Positions 37,356-47,547 of a stretch of 64,000 nt of DNA are shown here, piece by piece. Position 1 is the stretch's first letter, and each line of letters begins with the position of its first letter. A program made the translations under genes and the position numbers. The notes below the pieces were generated by a model, which was not told the origin of the DNA, did not search any database, and saw only the letters and a list, made by a program, of their open reading frames with translations. This stretch comes from Deltaproteobacteria bacterium (lineage in GTDB: Bacteria; Chloroflexota; Dehalococcoidia; Dehalococcoidales; BS750m-G39), in NCBI GenBank assembly GCA_030603275.1, contig JAUVYB010000003.1:25832-89831 (forward strand). Direction: 5' to 3'.

Positions 37356-39071
37356 TTATTCCCACTCAATCGTGGACGGAGGCTTGGAGGTTATATCGTA
37401 GACGACGCGGTTTACTTCCGGGACTTCGTTGACTATCCGGTTGGAGATGCGGGCCAGGACATCGTAGGGGAGGCGGGACCAGTCGGCGGTCATGGCGTCG
37501 TCGCTGGTGACGGCGCGCACCGCCACCAGGTAGCCGTAGGTTCTAAAGTCCCCCATCACCCCCACGCTGCGGACATCGGTAAGTATGGCAAAGCTCTGCC
37601 AGAGCTGGCGGTAGAGCTTTGCTTTCTTAATCTCGCTCATCACCACCCAGTCGGCCGCCCGCAGTATCTCCAGCTTCTCTTTAGTCACCTCGCCGATGAT
37701 GCGGATAGCCAGCCCCGGGCCGGGGAAAGGCTGCCGCCAGACCATCTCTTCGGGCAGGCCCAGCTCCAGCCCCACCTGGCGCACCTCGTCCTTGAACAGG
37801 TAGCGCAGCGGCTCCAGCAGCTTTAGCGTCATCCTGGCCGGCAGCCCGCCCACATTATGATGGGACTTTATCTTGGCGGCGGCGGTGCTTCCCGAAGAGG
37901 CGCTCTCGATGACATCGGGATAGAGCGTCCCCTGGGCCAGGAAATCCACCTTGCCGATTTTCTTAGCTTCATCCTCAAATACGTTGATAAACTCCTCGCC
38001 GATAATCTTCCTCTTGGTCTCGGGGTCGGTCACCCCTTTCAAACGGTCGAGGAAGCGCTCGCTGGCGTCGACGTAGACGATATTCATGCCCATATTGAGG
38101 CGGAAGGTATTGAAGGTTCTTTCCACCTCCTCGCGGCGCAGCATGCCGTGGTTGACGAAGATGCAGGTAATCTGGTCGCCGATAGCCCGGTAAATGACAG
38201 TGGACACCACCGATGAGTCAACCCCGCCCGATAGGGCGCTGATTACCTTGCCCTTACCCACCTCTTTATGGATTTTGGTAAGACTATCGGTGATGAAGTT
38301 GCCCATCGTCCAGTTGCCCTGGCAGCCGCATATGCGGTAGACGAAATTCTTTAAAATAGTCTTGCCTTCGGGGGTGTGGACTACCTCGGGGTGAAACTGG
38401 AGGCCGAAGATATTCTTATCGTTGCCGATAGCGGCGAAGGGCGAGTTATCGGTATTAGCCATCACGTTAAAATCGGGCGGCATCGCTTCAATTTTGTCGC
38501 CGTGGCTCATCCACACCGGCGTAGACTGGGGCACGTTGGCGAAGAGGGGCGACTCCATCCCGCCCAGGTGAAGCAGGGCGTGCCCGTACTCGCGCTTGGT
38601 CCCCGGTGCCACCTGTCCGCCCATCTGGTGTGTGATGACCTGCATCCCGTAGCATATGCCCAGCACAGGCAGGTGGCTCTCGTAGATATAGGACGGCGCC
38701 ATGGGGGCGTTGGCTTCGTAGACGCTGCCCGGCCCACCGGAAAGGATAAACCCCTTGGGATTCAGGGGCGCTATCTTCTCCCAGGGGGTATCGGGGGAGA
38801 CCAGTTCGCAGTATACCTGGCACTCGCGCACCCTGCGGGCGATGAGCAGGCTGTACTGCGAACCGAAGTCAAAAACGATGATAGCCTCGTGCTCGCCGCT
38901 GGGGACGGCTTCTCTAGCCGCTGCCGGTTGCTCACCGCTTATCTCTTTAGCGATTTCCAGGTAGGTGGAGACTTCGATATCGCCGCTGGTAGCCACACGG
39001 CGGCTGGCTTTCGGGGATGGTTTTGATTTTGCTTTGCCCTTGGCCATTTTGTATTGAAAATAGATTACCAC
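37356..39071 (-). CDS. guaA: GMP synthase (glutamine-hydrolysing), N-terminally extended
   Basis: [40 protein letters not shown]-terminal dimerisation domain; ~60-aa N-terminal extension. Confidence 0.96.
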   Translation of the reverse strand: MVIYFQYKMAKGKAKSKPSPKASRRVATSGDIEVSTYLEIAKEISGEQPAAAREAVPSGEHEAIIVFDFGSQYSLLIARRVRECQVYCELVSPDTPWEKIAPLNPKGFILSGGPGSVYEANAPMAPSYIYESHLPVLGICYGMQVITHQMGGQVAPGTKREYGHALLHLGGMESPLFANVPQSTPVWMSHGDKIEAMPPDFNVMANTDNSPFAAIGNDKNIFGLQFHPEVVHTPEGKTILKNFVYRICGCQGNWTMGNFITDSLTKIHKEVGKGKVISALSGGVDSSVVSTVIYRAIGDQITCIFVNHGMLRREEVERTFNTFRLNMGMNIVYVDASERFLDRLKGVTDPETKRKIIGEEFINVFEDEAKKIGKVDFLAQGTLYPDVIESASSGSTAAAKIKSHHNVGGLPARMTLKLLEPLRYLFKDEVRQVGLELGLPEEMVWRQPFPGPGLAIRIIGEVTKEKLEILRAADWVVMSEIKKAKLYRQLWQSFAILTDVRSVGVMGDFRTYGYLVAVRAVTSDDAMTADWSRLPYDVLARISNRIVNEVPEVNRVVYDITSKPPSTIEWE

Positions 39072-39102
39072 TATGCCGGGTGGTTGTCAAAGGATTTATA
39101 GC

Positions 39103-39131
39103 TTGCCAGCCGGGCCGATAGGGAATATAAT
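39103..39131 (+). promoter_or_regulatory. promoter TTGCCA-17-TATAAT placing the start site at or near the ATG at 39140
   Basis: TTGCCA 39103-39108, TATAAT 39126-39131. Confidence 0.55.
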
Positions 39132-39139
39132 ATTGATAT

Positions 39140-39373
39140 ATGATAAAGGGCTATCTTCTCATCAAGCTGGTTCCCGGTCTGGAGTCCAGCGCTTTGTCCC
39201 AGATTCGCGCCATTCCCGGCGTCACCGATTTGAACCTGGTTTTCGGGGGCTGGGATGCCATCGCCACTGCTGAATCCAAGAGCCTCTTTGAGCTGTCCCG
39301 GATAATCATCAGCGAAGTGCGCAGTGTTCAGGGCGTTCAGGATACGTCTACGCTGGTGCAGGGCGAACTTTAG
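39140..39373 (+). CDS. stand-alone Lrp/AsnC ligand-binding (RAM) domain protein
   Basis: KGYLLIKLVPGLESSALSQIRAIPGVTDLNLVFGGWDAIATAE; no HTH. Confidence 0.85.
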   Translation: MIKGYLLIKLVPGLESSALSQIRAIPGVTDLNLVFGGWDAIATAESKSLFELSRIIISEVRSVQGVQDTSTLVQGEL

Positions 39374-39537
39374 GCGGCTTTTTGGCCGGATAGGGACAGG
39401 GCCAGCGTGACCGCTGGTTCGTTTTTATTTATGGCTAATATTACTAATATCACTCGTACTGGCATTGATTTTTTCTAATGTCTTGTTGTATTATCAAACC
39501 TACAATCGGGCAATCGGGGTGCTAAAAGGAGGGCAAA

Positions 39538-40179
39538 ATGAATGTTCGTGATATCATGACCACCAATGTAGTCACTATTCCCAGCAATACCAGCCTTGCT
39601 GATGCCAAGCGGATAATGGAGGCGCACCGCATCCGCCGGCTGCCGGTGGTGGACAAGGGAAAGCTGGTTGGTATTGTGACCGAACACAGGTTGGAAAGCG
39701 TGTCTCCATCTAAAGCCACCTCTCTCAGTGTCTGGGAGCTGAGCTACCTTCTGGAGAAGACCACGGTGAAGGAAATTATGGAGCGGGACGTGATAACCTG
39801 CTCGCCGGATATGAGTGCTGAGGAGTCACTAGCTGTGGCCCAAGGTAACAAAGTGGGGGCACTGGTGGTGGTTGAAGATGGCAGGGTGGTTGGCATATCC
39901 ACCACCAATGACTTCTTCTACAAGATTGTCAATCCCATTCTCGGTATAGGTGAGCCTGGCAGCCGCATTGAGGTTACTGGCGGTGGTGAGGGTAAGGCGC
40001 TGGAAGAAATAATCTCTACGGTAAATAAGCTCGGGTTGGAGATTACCACCGTCCACATCGAGCAGTTACCTGGGGCGAAAGTAAAGGATGTCTGTGTTCA
40101 TGTTAATAATGGAGATATCAAGAAGCTTGTTGCTGAGCTGAAGGCTAAGGGATACAAGTTAAGCGTCAGGCGGCGCTAG
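39538..40179 (+). CDS. CBS-domain-pair protein
   Basis: MNVRDIMTTNVVTIPSNTSLADAKRIMEAHRIRRLPVVD ... VKEIMERDVITCSPD; C-terminal ACT-like region. Confidence 0.9.
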   Translation: MNVRDIMTTNVVTIPSNTSLADAKRIMEAHRIRRLPVVDKGKLVGIVTEHRLESVSPSKATSLSVWELSYLLEKTTVKEIMERDVITCSPDMSAEESLAVAQGNKVGALVVVEDGRVVGISTTNDFFYKIVNPILGIGEPGSRIEVTGGGEGKALEEIISTVNKLGLEITTVHIEQLPGAKVKDVCVHVNNGDIKKLVAELKAKGYKLSVRRR

Positions 40180-40189
40180 GCCTGGTAGT

Positions 40190-40675
40190 TTAAAGAGCCG
40201 CCAGCTTCTCCTTTAGTTCGGAGAGCTGCCTTAAGTGTGATTTTTCCTCGGCGATTATATTATCTACCGTCGCCTGCGCCCTCTGGGGCATTAGCTCTTT
40301 CATCTCGTAGTAAAATAGTATCGAGTCCTTTTCAGCCCGGATAGCCAGTTCCAGGGCGGCGGTATCGCTCTCGGCCTGGGCCGCCATTTCGCTGGTGACC
40401 AGGTCGTCGCTGAAAACAGCGCTGTCAACCAGCGCCCTGAGATAGGCGGTATACTGCCCGCTCTCATCGGTGGGAACCTGGAATTTATCGGCTCCCTCCA
40501 GCATAGCCTTAAAGGCCTCGACGTGGCCCCGCTCCATATCTGCCAGGTAGTTAAAGACCTCGCGGGCGGCTTCGTTCTGGGTTGACTTGGCCATGACATC
40601 GTAGAAGACAATACCCCGCTCCTCAATCCCGATGGCGATATTAATCAGCTCACTGCCGGAAAAAGAGATTGACAT
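40190..40675 (-). CDS. ferritin-like (rubrerythrin-type) protein
   Basis: EERGIVFYDVMAKS, DMERGHVEAFKAML, EKDSILFYYEMKEL, EEKSHLRQL. Confidence 0.85.
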   Translation of the reverse strand: MSISFSGSELINIAIGIEERGIVFYDVMAKSTQNEAAREVFNYLADMERGHVEAFKAMLEGADKFQVPTDESGQYTAYLRALVDSAVFSDDLVTSEMAAQAESDTAALELAIRAEKDSILFYYEMKELMPQRAQATVDNIIAEEKSHLRQLSELKEKLAAL

Positions 40676-40710
40676 TTGGTCGTTGCCCCCCTTCTTAAAT
40701 ATAGGTCAGG

Positions 40711-41550
40711 CTACTTTTCTTCTTCTTTAAGCAGGTCGGTAAATACGTCGGTGTGGTAGATTTCGTGGTCCCTTATGCGAATCAGCAGTGCTTTAAGGCC
40801 GGGGTCTTTTACCTTCTTGGCGGCTTTGTCGTAGGCCTCGGCCACTTTCTTCTCTATCTTGATGTCGGCCCGCAGCATATCGGCGGTCTTCTTGGAGCGG
40901 TCGACTTCGGAATGCTCGATTCGGGGGCGGCTGCCGCCGTCGATTATCTCCTCGGCCAGCCAGCCCAGGTGCTGCATCTCGTTGATGGCCTGGTCTTCCA
41001 GCTCCTTCCTGGCCTCGGCATTGGGCGATAGGTATGATTGAAGCAGGTACTGGAGGATGACGGTGTACTCGTGCTCGATGCCCCAGTTAAGCACCTCGGT
41101 GACCTCGTCCTTTTTGTCACCCCGGTGGTCGGTAGACCCCTCCTTCCTGGCTTTATCCACGAAATGGACGAAATCACCCCGGTGGGACTCTTCGTCGGAG
41201 AGGATACGCTTGAGCAGCCTTTTTATCTTGGGGTCGTCGATAACCTTGATGTGCTCCTTGTAGAGCTTAATGGCGTCGTCTTCCTGCAGTATGTCGTTGC
41301 TCATCCAGTCCGGCACCGCCTTACCCCCCGTCCGCATCACCCCCCGTTCCAGGCTGGGGGTGCCGCCCAGCTCGACGATTGTCTCGGCCAGCCAGTCCAG
41401 GTGGCGCATCTCCTCCCGGGCCATAGCCTCAATCTCGCAGGACATCTCGCCCTCGCCTATGGCGTAGGCGTGGCTCAGGTACTGGATGATGGCGGCGTGC
41501 TCCCCCTCGATGTCCTGGTTAAGCATCTCGATGATTTTCTGCTTGTCCAT
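40711..41550 (-). CDS. double ferritin-like (bacterioferritin/DUF2202-type) protein
   Basis: Two halves each with E/EH...E..H pairs: EGEHAAIIQYLSHAYA...EEMRHLDWLAE and EHEYTVILQYLLQSYL...NEMQHLGWLAEE. Confidence 0.85.
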   Translation of the reverse strand: MDKQKIIEMLNQDIEGEHAAIIQYLSHAYAIGEGEMSCEIEAMAREEMRHLDWLAETIVELGGTPSLERGVMRTGGKAVPDWMSNDILQEDDAIKLYKEHIKVIDDPKIKRLLKRILSDEESHRGDFVHFVDKARKEGSTDHRGDKKDEVTEVLNWGIEHEYTVILQYLLQSYLSPNAEARKELEDQAINEMQHLGWLAEEIIDGGSRPRIEHSEVDRSKKTADMLRADIKIEKKVAEAYDKAAKKVKDPGLKALLIRIRDHEIYHTDVFTDLLKEEEK

Positions 41551-41566
41551 GGCTCCCTCCGCTTAA

Positions 41567-41839
41567 TTATTTCTGTCGGAAGTATGACCTGGTCATCCGT
41601 ACAATCCACCCCCAGTGCAGGATGACATGTACCAATACTATAACCACCAGGGCGACGGCTGTCCAGTCATGGAGGACAATCCAGCTATCTCTTGGCCAGA
41701 TAAAGGTGCTGTCAGCGCCTCTGCCCCCCATATAGCCCCGCGGCAGCACCACCCACAGGATAAAGCCGGTTATCCCCTGGAACAGGGCAAACACCGCCAT
41801 AATGAAGGCTAAGAGATAGTTCCTGGTCGCCTTTCTCAT
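41567..41839 (-). CDS. small membrane protein (DUF4405-like)
   Basis: Two TM segments, DWTAVALVVIVLVHVILHWGWIV. Confidence 0.75.
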   Translation of the reverse strand: MRKATRNYLLAFIMAVFALFQGITGFILWVVLPRGYMGGRGADSTFIWPRDSWIVLHDWTAVALVVIVLVHVILHWGWIVRMTRSYFRQK

Positions 41840-41859
41840 TCATTATCTCTATTCAGTAT

Positions 41860-42093
41860 TCAAGCGGGCAGGCTGTCGGCCAGCTCACCGCCCTTGGCTG
41901 ACAGCTCGTACTGCTCGCCCTTTTGACTGACCAGGCCGGCCTGGGCCAGCTCACGCAGCCCGCTCCTCACCCGGAACAGGGGCAGGCCGGCGCTCTGGGA
42001 AACCTCTTCCGCCGAACCAGCCGTGGCTTTAAGGGCACGGAGCATCTTGGCCCCGGACACAGTCGGTTTACCGTCAGGGCTAATGCAAGCCAT
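41860..42093 (-). CDS. small winged-helix-like protein
   Basis: SAEEVSQSAGLPLFRVRSGLRELAQAGLVSQKGEQYELSAKG. Confidence 0.55.
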   Translation of the reverse strand: MACISPDGKPTVSGAKMLRALKATAGSAEEVSQSAGLPLFRVRSGLRELAQAGLVSQKGEQYELSAKGGELADSLPA

Positions 42094-42110
42094 ATTCGCC
42101 TCCTATATTA

Positions 42111-42761
42111 TTACAGCTTTTTCTGACAGAGGTACCAGTCAACGCACTCGTACCCCTCTTTGAGCCTCTGCTCGGCCATCTCCTGGGTGTTGGGCGGGGG
42201 CACCACCACCTTATCCCCCGGCCTCCAGTTAGCCGGCGTGGCCACGCCGTTGGCATCGGTGGTCTGCAGGGCGTCGATGATGTGCACTATCTCGTCCATA
42301 TTCCGGCCGGTGGTCAGCGGGTAGTAGAGTATGGTGCGTATAACCTGCTTATCGTCGATGATGAAAACGCACCTGACCGTCTCCGTCTTGCTCTGGCCGG
42401 GGTGAATCATGCCGTAGGCCGTGGAGACTTCTTTATTCAGGTCGGCTATAATGGGGAAAGGTATCTTGACGCCAGTTTTCTCTTCCACATTGCGCGCCCA
42501 GGCGATGTGCGAGGAGACGCTGTCGACGCTCAAGCCCAGCAGTTCCACCCCCCGCTTCTGCAGTTCGGGGTAGATTTTGGCAAAGGCGATAAACTCGGTG
42601 GTGCATACCGGGGTGAAATCGGCCGGATGGGAAAACAGGATAAGCCAGCTATCCTTGTAGTCCTCCAGCTTGAGCGGCCCCTGGGTGGTCACCACCTCGA
42701 AGGGCGGTGCCGGCTGCCCCAGACGGGGCAGACTGATTACCTGCTCTTTAACCTCTTCCAT
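42111..42761 (-). CDS. peroxiredoxin (Prx6/1-Cys-like)
   Basis: LFSHPADFTPVCTTEFIAFAKIYPELQKRGVELLGLSVDS. Confidence 0.93.
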   Translation of the reverse strand: MEEVKEQVISLPRLGQPAPPFEVVTTQGPLKLEDYKDSWLILFSHPADFTPVCTTEFIAFAKIYPELQKRGVELLGLSVDSVSSHIAWARNVEEKTGVKIPFPIIADLNKEVSTAYGMIHPGQSKTETVRCVFIIDDKQVIRTILYYPLTTGRNMDEIVHIIDALQTTDANGVATPANWRPGDKVVVPPPNTQEMAEQRLKEGYECVDWYLCQKKL

Positions 42762-42797
42762 TTTGTTTATACCTCCTTGATTTTTTATAAAAAAGGG

Positions 42798-43982
42798 TTA
42801 TACAAAGCCCTCGGCTTTATGCTTTTTAGCGATGGTATCGGCCAGACTATCCAGTGCCTTGAAATCAGCTTCCTTCGGAAAGCCCTTGCTCAACACCGGC
42901 TCCAGTATCTCTACCTTCAGGTTGGGAATCATCGCTGCCAGCTGCTCCACTGCTTTACCTCCCCACCCGTAGGAGCCGATGATGGAGACGAATTTCAAGT
43001 TGGGTCTCAGTGCATTCGCCAGGATGGCAGCATAGGCAACGTTCGGATGCGGACCCGCCAGAACAGTAGGTGTCCCGATAACAACCGTGGCTGCATCCAC
43101 CAGCGCCATTGCCAGCTTGCCGATGTCAGTTACAGCGAGGTCAAACTGTTTCACCGTCACGCCTTTTTCAGCCAGAGCTCCGACAAGGTATTCAACCATC
43201 TGGCGGGTACTGCCGTGCATCGAGATATAGGGTAATACCACGATATTTTTGGGCTTATCGAATGCCCAGCTATTGTACGCTTTGATGATAAAATCCGGTT
43301 TGTCGTGCATCGGCCCGTGGCTGGGGGCGATGATGTCAATTTTGTAGTCCTTTACCTTCTCCAGGTTTTTCTGAATAGTGGTGCGGAAGGGCATCATGAT
43401 TTCGGCGTAGTATCTCTTGGCTGCCTCGTAGACCTGCCCTTTGTCGGTTACATAGAGGTCGGTGGTGGCCAGGTGGGAGCCGAAGAAGTCGCAGGGAAAC
43501 AGGACTTTGTCCTCTTTGAGGTAGGTGAGCATGGTCTCGGGCCAGTGCACCCAGGGGGCGTGGATGAACTCCAGCGTCCGGTCCCCCAGCGAAATAGTCT
43601 CCTTATCACCTACGGTTTTAAACTTCGCCTCCGGGACCATAAGCAGGTCGATGAGCATGTCTTTACACTTGGGCGTACAGACCACTTTAGCTTCGGGGTA
43701 TTTCTCCAGGACCTGGGGAATGGTGCCTGAGTGGTCCTGCTCGGCGTGGTTGGCGATGACATAGTCTATACTCTTGACCTTAAGCTCATCCAGGTGTCGG
43801 AGCAGTATGTCCTGGGTGGGCGGGTCAACGGTATCGATAAGGGCTGTTTTCTGGCTGCCCTTAATCAGGTAGGCGTTATAGCTGGTGCCGTCGGGCAGCG
43901 GGATAAGGGCGTCGAACAGCCGCCGATCCCAGTCGATAGCCCCCACCCAGTAGACCCCCTGCTTTATCTCTCTTGGTTTCAT
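42798..43982 (-). CDS. FprA-family A-type flavoprotein (diiron beta-lactamase fold + flavodoxin)
   Basis: NHAEQDHSGTIP, FVHAPWVHWPETM-type region, SMHGSTRQMVEYL flavodoxin motif. Confidence 0.94.
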   Translation of the reverse strand: MKPREIKQGVYWVGAIDWDRRLFDALIPLPDGTSYNAYLIKGSQKTALIDTVDPPTQDILLRHLDELKVKSIDYVIANHAEQDHSGTIPQVLEKYPEAKVVCTPKCKDMLIDLLMVPEAKFKTVGDKETISLGDRTLEFIHAPWVHWPETMLTYLKEDKVLFPCDFFGSHLATTDLYVTDKGQVYEAAKRYYAEIMMPFRTTIQKNLEKVKDYKIDIIAPSHGPMHDKPDFIIKAYNSWAFDKPKNIVVLPYISMHGSTRQMVEYLVGALAEKGVTVKQFDLAVTDIGKLAMALVDAATVVIGTPTVLAGPHPNVAYAAILANALRPNLKFVSIIGSYGWGGKAVEQLAAMIPNLKVEILEPVLSKGFPKEADFKALDSLADTIAKKHKAEGFV

Positions 43983-44009
43983 CTTTTTAGTCCTTTCTAA
44001 AGCGCTTGG

Positions 44010-44246
44010 CTACTTTTTATCCTTTCCCATTAACTCTTCCCACTTTTCCTTCCCCAGGCATTGGGGCGCTGAGGCGCACCACTCAATACAGGAGGGCACC
44101 CTCTCCTTGTAGACATACTTCTTGCACTTGGGGCACTTCACCCTTATTTCGTCGGAGAATATTTCCACCTCGGCGCCGCAGTTGGGGCACTTATGCACCG
44201 ATACCCGCAGGTTTCTCATATCCTGCCCGGGACATTTGCTATCCAT
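44010..44246 (-). CDS. zinc-ribbon protein
   Basis: CPNCGAEVEIFSDEIRVKCPKCKKYVYKERVPSCIEWCASAPQC. Confidence 0.75.
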   Translation of the reverse strand: MDSKCPGQDMRNLRVSVHKCPNCGAEVEIFSDEIRVKCPKCKKYVYKERVPSCIEWCASAPQCLGKEKWEELMGKDKK

Positions 44247-44252
44247 AACCGG

Positions 44253-44942
44253 CTATTCCTCTACTTTTTCAAACTGGCTTTTATCCGCCCCGCAGATGGG
44301 GCAGACCCAGTCATCGGGCAATTCCTCAAAGGGTGTTCCCGGCGTTACCCCGCCCTCGGGGTCGCCCAGCTCGGGGTCGTAGACGTAGTCGCAGACGCTG
44401 CACTTGTATTTGGCCATTTTAGCTGCCACCTCCTTCATATCCTTGTGATAGCTGGGGGCGGTCTTGGGGGTAGTGCCCCGCTTGACCAGGTGGTAGTAGG
44501 CATAGGTCATGGGCTCGCCCTCACTCAGAATCTCGGCCCCCGCCAGCTCCCCGACGAAAATGGTGTGTGTGCCCACATCCAGTTCTTTGCTTACTTTAAC
44601 CTCCAGAAAGGCCAGGGCGTGGTCGGTAACTATAGGCGCCCCGGTCTCACCCATTATATAATTAAGGTCTTTAAGCTTGTCTGCCTCCCGCCCCGACTTG
44701 AAGCCGAAGTGACCGATAAAGGCCAGCGGTGTGTCTTTAGTCAGGACGGAAGCGGCAAATACCCTGCTTTCTTTAATAAACTCATGGGTCAGGTTTTCTT
44801 TATTAATAATCACGCCGATAACCGGCGGTTCGGCGGTTACCTGAGTCACCGTGTTGGCCACCTGCCCGTTGAAGCGCCCGTCATTTTTCGAGCAGACGAT
44901 ATAAAGACCGTAGCCTATGGTATGCAGCGCGCTGGTGTTCAT
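44253..44942 (-). CDS. flavin reductase-rubredoxin fusion (high-molecular-weight rubredoxin, Hrb-like)
   Basis: N-terminal flavin-reductase-like domain; C-terminal [47 protein letters not shown]. Confidence 0.94.
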   Translation of the reverse strand: MNTSALHTIGYGLYIVCSKNDGRFNGQVANTVTQVTAEPPVIGVIINKENLTHEFIKESRVFAASVLTKDTPLAFIGHFGFKSGREADKLKDLNYIMGETGAPIVTDHALAFLEVKVSKELDVGTHTIFVGELAGAEILSEGEPMTYAYYHLVKRGTTPKTAPSYHKDMKEVAAKMAKYKCSVCDYVYDPELGDPEGGVTPGTPFEELPDDWVCPICGADKSQFEKVEE

Positions 44943-44988
44943 CTTTAACCTCTCTTACATTCCTTGAGCTGGCTTAAAGGCCAGCTTC

Positions 44989-45225
44989 TCATTTAGATTT
45001 AGCTTTCCTGACGTAGGCCTTGTATTCCCCCTTCTCCTCCTCAATCCCCAGCAGCTCATTGCCGGTGGTGCTGCACCAGGCGGGCATATCCTCTTTTATC
45101 CCCTCGTCGTCAGCCAGGACTTCCAGCACCTGCCCCGGCTTCAGCTCCTCGAGTTTTTTGGCAGTGTTATAAATGGGCATGGGACAATAGAGCCCGATGC
45201 AGTCCAGAGTGGCGTCCGCTTTCAT
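44989..45225 (-). CDS. TusA/SirA-like sulfur carrier
   Basis: LDCIGLYCPMPIYNTAKKLEELKPGQVLEVLADD. Confidence 0.92.
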   Translation of the reverse strand: MKADATLDCIGLYCPMPIYNTAKKLEELKPGQVLEVLADDEGIKEDMPAWCSTTGNELLGIEEEKGEYKAYVRKAKSK

Positions 45226-45237
45226 AGCCCTGCCTCC

Positions 45238-45714
45238 TTAAACAAACAGATTGACCCTTCCATCTTTAGCCTCGGCCAGATAGGCGGCCACACCGCCGAA
45301 GCTGTCCACTTCGGGGATGAAGGCTTCCTTGGAGAGTCCCATAACTCCCATGGTGTTGGTGCAGGCGATAAATTTAACCCCCGCCTCCTTGGCGGTAGCT
45401 ATCAACTCATCAACAGAGGGGAACCTGGCGTCCCGCATCAGCTTACTCATCATCCACTTGCCCAGGCCGAGCATATGAAATCGGGACAGGGGCAATCTAT
45501 GCGAGCCGCCGCGGTTCATAAAGTTGAGCATCTTTCTCATCATCCCCCGGCTCTTGATTGAGCCCTCGTTTTTCTTGATGATATTCAAGCCCCAGAAGGT
45601 GAAGAACATGCTCACCTCCATCCCCATAGAGGTGGCGCCGATAGCGATGTTAAAGGCGGCCATAGCTTTGTCCATCTCCCCGCTGAAGACTACCAGTGTA
45701 ACCTTCTCCGCCAT
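45238..45714 (-). CDS. DsrE/DsrF-like (DsrE2) family protein
   Basis: VFSGEMDKAMAAFNIAIGATSMGMEVSMFFTFWGL. Confidence 0.88.
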   Translation of the reverse strand: MAEKVTLVVFSGEMDKAMAAFNIAIGATSMGMEVSMFFTFWGLNIIKKNEGSIKSRGMMRKMLNFMNRGGSHRLPLSRFHMLGLGKWMMSKLMRDARFPSVDELIATAKEAGVKFIACTNTMGVMGLSKEAFIPEVDSFGGVAAYLAEAKDGRVNLFV

Positions 45715-45722
45715 GGTAACTC

Positions 45723-45929
45723 CTATTTATCCTCCAGCTTACCCCCGCACTGGGGACAGGTCTCGGCTTCCCTGGGCACGGCTATCTGGCACTGGCTGCA
45801 GTAGCGCAGGGTCACCCCGCAGGGCTGGCAGTAGGGTAACATGGCCAGCATAATCTCCTCCTCGCAGTAGGGGCAGAAACGCTTTTTTTCTACCGATATC
45901 GGCTCTTTGCTCCCTTTACTCTCTTTCAT
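45723..45929 (-). CDS. double zinc-ribbon protein
   Basis: CPYCEEEIMLAMLPYCQPCGVTLRYCSQCQ...CPQCGGKL. Confidence 0.7.
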   Translation of the reverse strand: MKESKGSKEPISVEKKRFCPYCEEEIMLAMLPYCQPCGVTLRYCSQCQIAVPREAETCPQCGGKLEDK

Positions 45930-46375
45930 TTCTTTCCCCCTTTTTGGCTCTTGGCCGCCTTGCCCTGCTTCTTCAGGTAGTTATCGATAGCCTTATTCAG
46001 GGCCTGGGCGCCCAGGTTAGAGCAGTGGTACTTGTTCTTGGGCAGCCCCTTCAGCTCCTTGGCCACCAGCGCCGGTGTTATCTTCTTGGCCTCTTCCAGG
46101 GTCTTACCCATAGCCATCTCGCTGACCATGCTGGAAACGGCGATGGCGGCGCCGCAGCCGAAGGTCTTGTACTTGACGTCGCTGATGTGGTTATCATTGA
46201 CCTTGATGTAGAAGGTCATCATGTCCCCGCAGACGGGGTTACCCACCTCACCCACGCCGTCGGCATTCTCTATCTCGCCCACATTGCGGGGGCTCATGAA
46301 GTGCTCCATCACTTTTTCATTGTAAACCGGCATCTTATTTCTTCCCCCCTTTCTGCTCTTTGAGGAATTTGGCAT
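45926..46375 (-). CDS. iscU: Fe-S cluster scaffold (IscU/NifU N-terminal)
   Basis: YNEKVMEHFMSPRNVGEIENADGVGEVGNPVCGDMMTFY, TFGCGAAIAVSS, KYHCSNLGAQAL; true start probably MPVYNEKV. Confidence 0.93.
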   Translation of the reverse strand: MPNSSKSRKGGRNKMPVYNEKVMEHFMSPRNVGEIENADGVGEVGNPVCGDMMTFYIKVNDNHISDVKYKTFGCGAAIAVSSMVSEMAMGKTLEEAKKITPALVAKELKGLPKNKYHCSNLGAQALNKAIDNYLKKQGKAAKSQKGGKK

Positions 46376-47525
46376 ATAGCGGTGACATCTGCCGCAGCTT
46401 GTCCACGATGGGCGGCATTGTTTCTAATACATAGTCAACATCCCCCACGGTGCTGTCCAGCCCAAAGCTGAAGAGGAGCGACCCCTGAGCTATCTCGTGA
46501 GGAATCCCCATGGCGATGAGGACATGGGAGGCCTTAAGCGCCCGGGAGGTGCAGGCCGAGCCGCTGGAGACGGCTATTCCCTGGCTATTTAAGAGCATGA
46601 GCATGGCCTCCCCCTCGATGAACTCGACACAGAAGCTGGCATGACCGGGCAGGCGCCGGGTGGGGTGTCCGGTTACGGTCACGTGCTCTATTCGATTGGG
46701 CAGTTCGGCTATTAGCCTGTCACGCAGGGTGGAGAGGTGTTTTGCCCTGGCTCCCATCCCGGTTTTAGCCAGTTCGGCCGCTTTTCCCAACCCTACGATG
46801 GCCGGCACATCCTCGGTTCCCGCTCTTCTTCCCTCCTCCTGCACCCCACCGTCGAGGAAGGGGATAATGCGTACCCCCTTCTTTAGCCAGAGGGCGCCGG
46901 CGCCTTTAGGCCCGTAGAACTGGTTACCGGCCAGGCTCAGGGCATCCACCCCCAGTCCCCTCACATCTATGGGTATCGTGCCGGCGGTGGCCACGGCGTC
47001 GGTGTGAAAGATAGCCCCGCTTTCTTTCACCACCCCGGCTATCTCTTTAATCGGCTCAATGGTGCCCACCTCGTTATTGGCGTGCGTGATGGAGACGAGG
47101 ACGGTGTCCTTCCTCAGGCTTCGGGCGACTTTATCGGGGTCTACTATTCCGTGCTTGTCCACCGGCACCTCGGTCACCTCAAAGCCCAACTTCTCCAGGG
47201 TTTTGGCCGAGTGCAGTACCGAGAAGTGCTCGATAGCCGAAACGACGATATGCTTGCCTTTAGACTGCTGGGCCATAGCCAGCCCTTTAATAGCGGAGTT
47301 ATTTGATTCGGTGCCGCTGGCGGTGAAGATAATCTCCTCCGCCTCTCCCCCGATGAGATCGGCAACCTTGCCCCGCGCCTCCTCCACCGCTTCCCGGGCT
47401 TTATCCCCCCAATCGTGCAGGGACTGGACATTGCCGTAGGCGTCCCTGAAATAGGGCAGCATGGCCTCGAGCACCTCGGGCAGTACCGGGGTGGTGGCAA
47501 CGTAGTCCAGGTAAACCTCTCTCAT
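46335..47525 (-). CDS. iscS: cysteine desulfurase
   Basis: YLDYVATTPVLPEVLEAMLPYF, HTDAVATAG, SSGSACTSRALKASHVLIAMG. Confidence 0.94.
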   Translation of the reverse strand: MREVYLDYVATTPVLPEVLEAMLPYFRDAYGNVQSLHDWGDKAREAVEEARGKVADLIGGEAEEIIFTASGTESNNSAIKGLAMAQQSKGKHIVVSAIEHFSVLHSAKTLEKLGFEVTEVPVDKHGIVDPDKVARSLRKDTVLVSITHANNEVGTIEPIKEIAGVVKESGAIFHTDAVATAGTIPIDVRGLGVDALSLAGNQFYGPKGAGALWLKKGVRIIPFLDGGVQEEGRRAGTEDVPAIVGLGKAAELAKTGMGARAKHLSTLRDRLIAELPNRIEHVTVTGHPTRRLPGHASFCVEFIEGEAMLMLLNSQGIAVSSGSACTSRALKASHVLIAMGIPHEIAQGSLLFSFGLDSTVGDVDYVLETMPPIVDKLRQMSPLYAKFLKEQKGGKK

Positions 47526-47547
47526 CTACTACCTCCAGACTGGTTAT

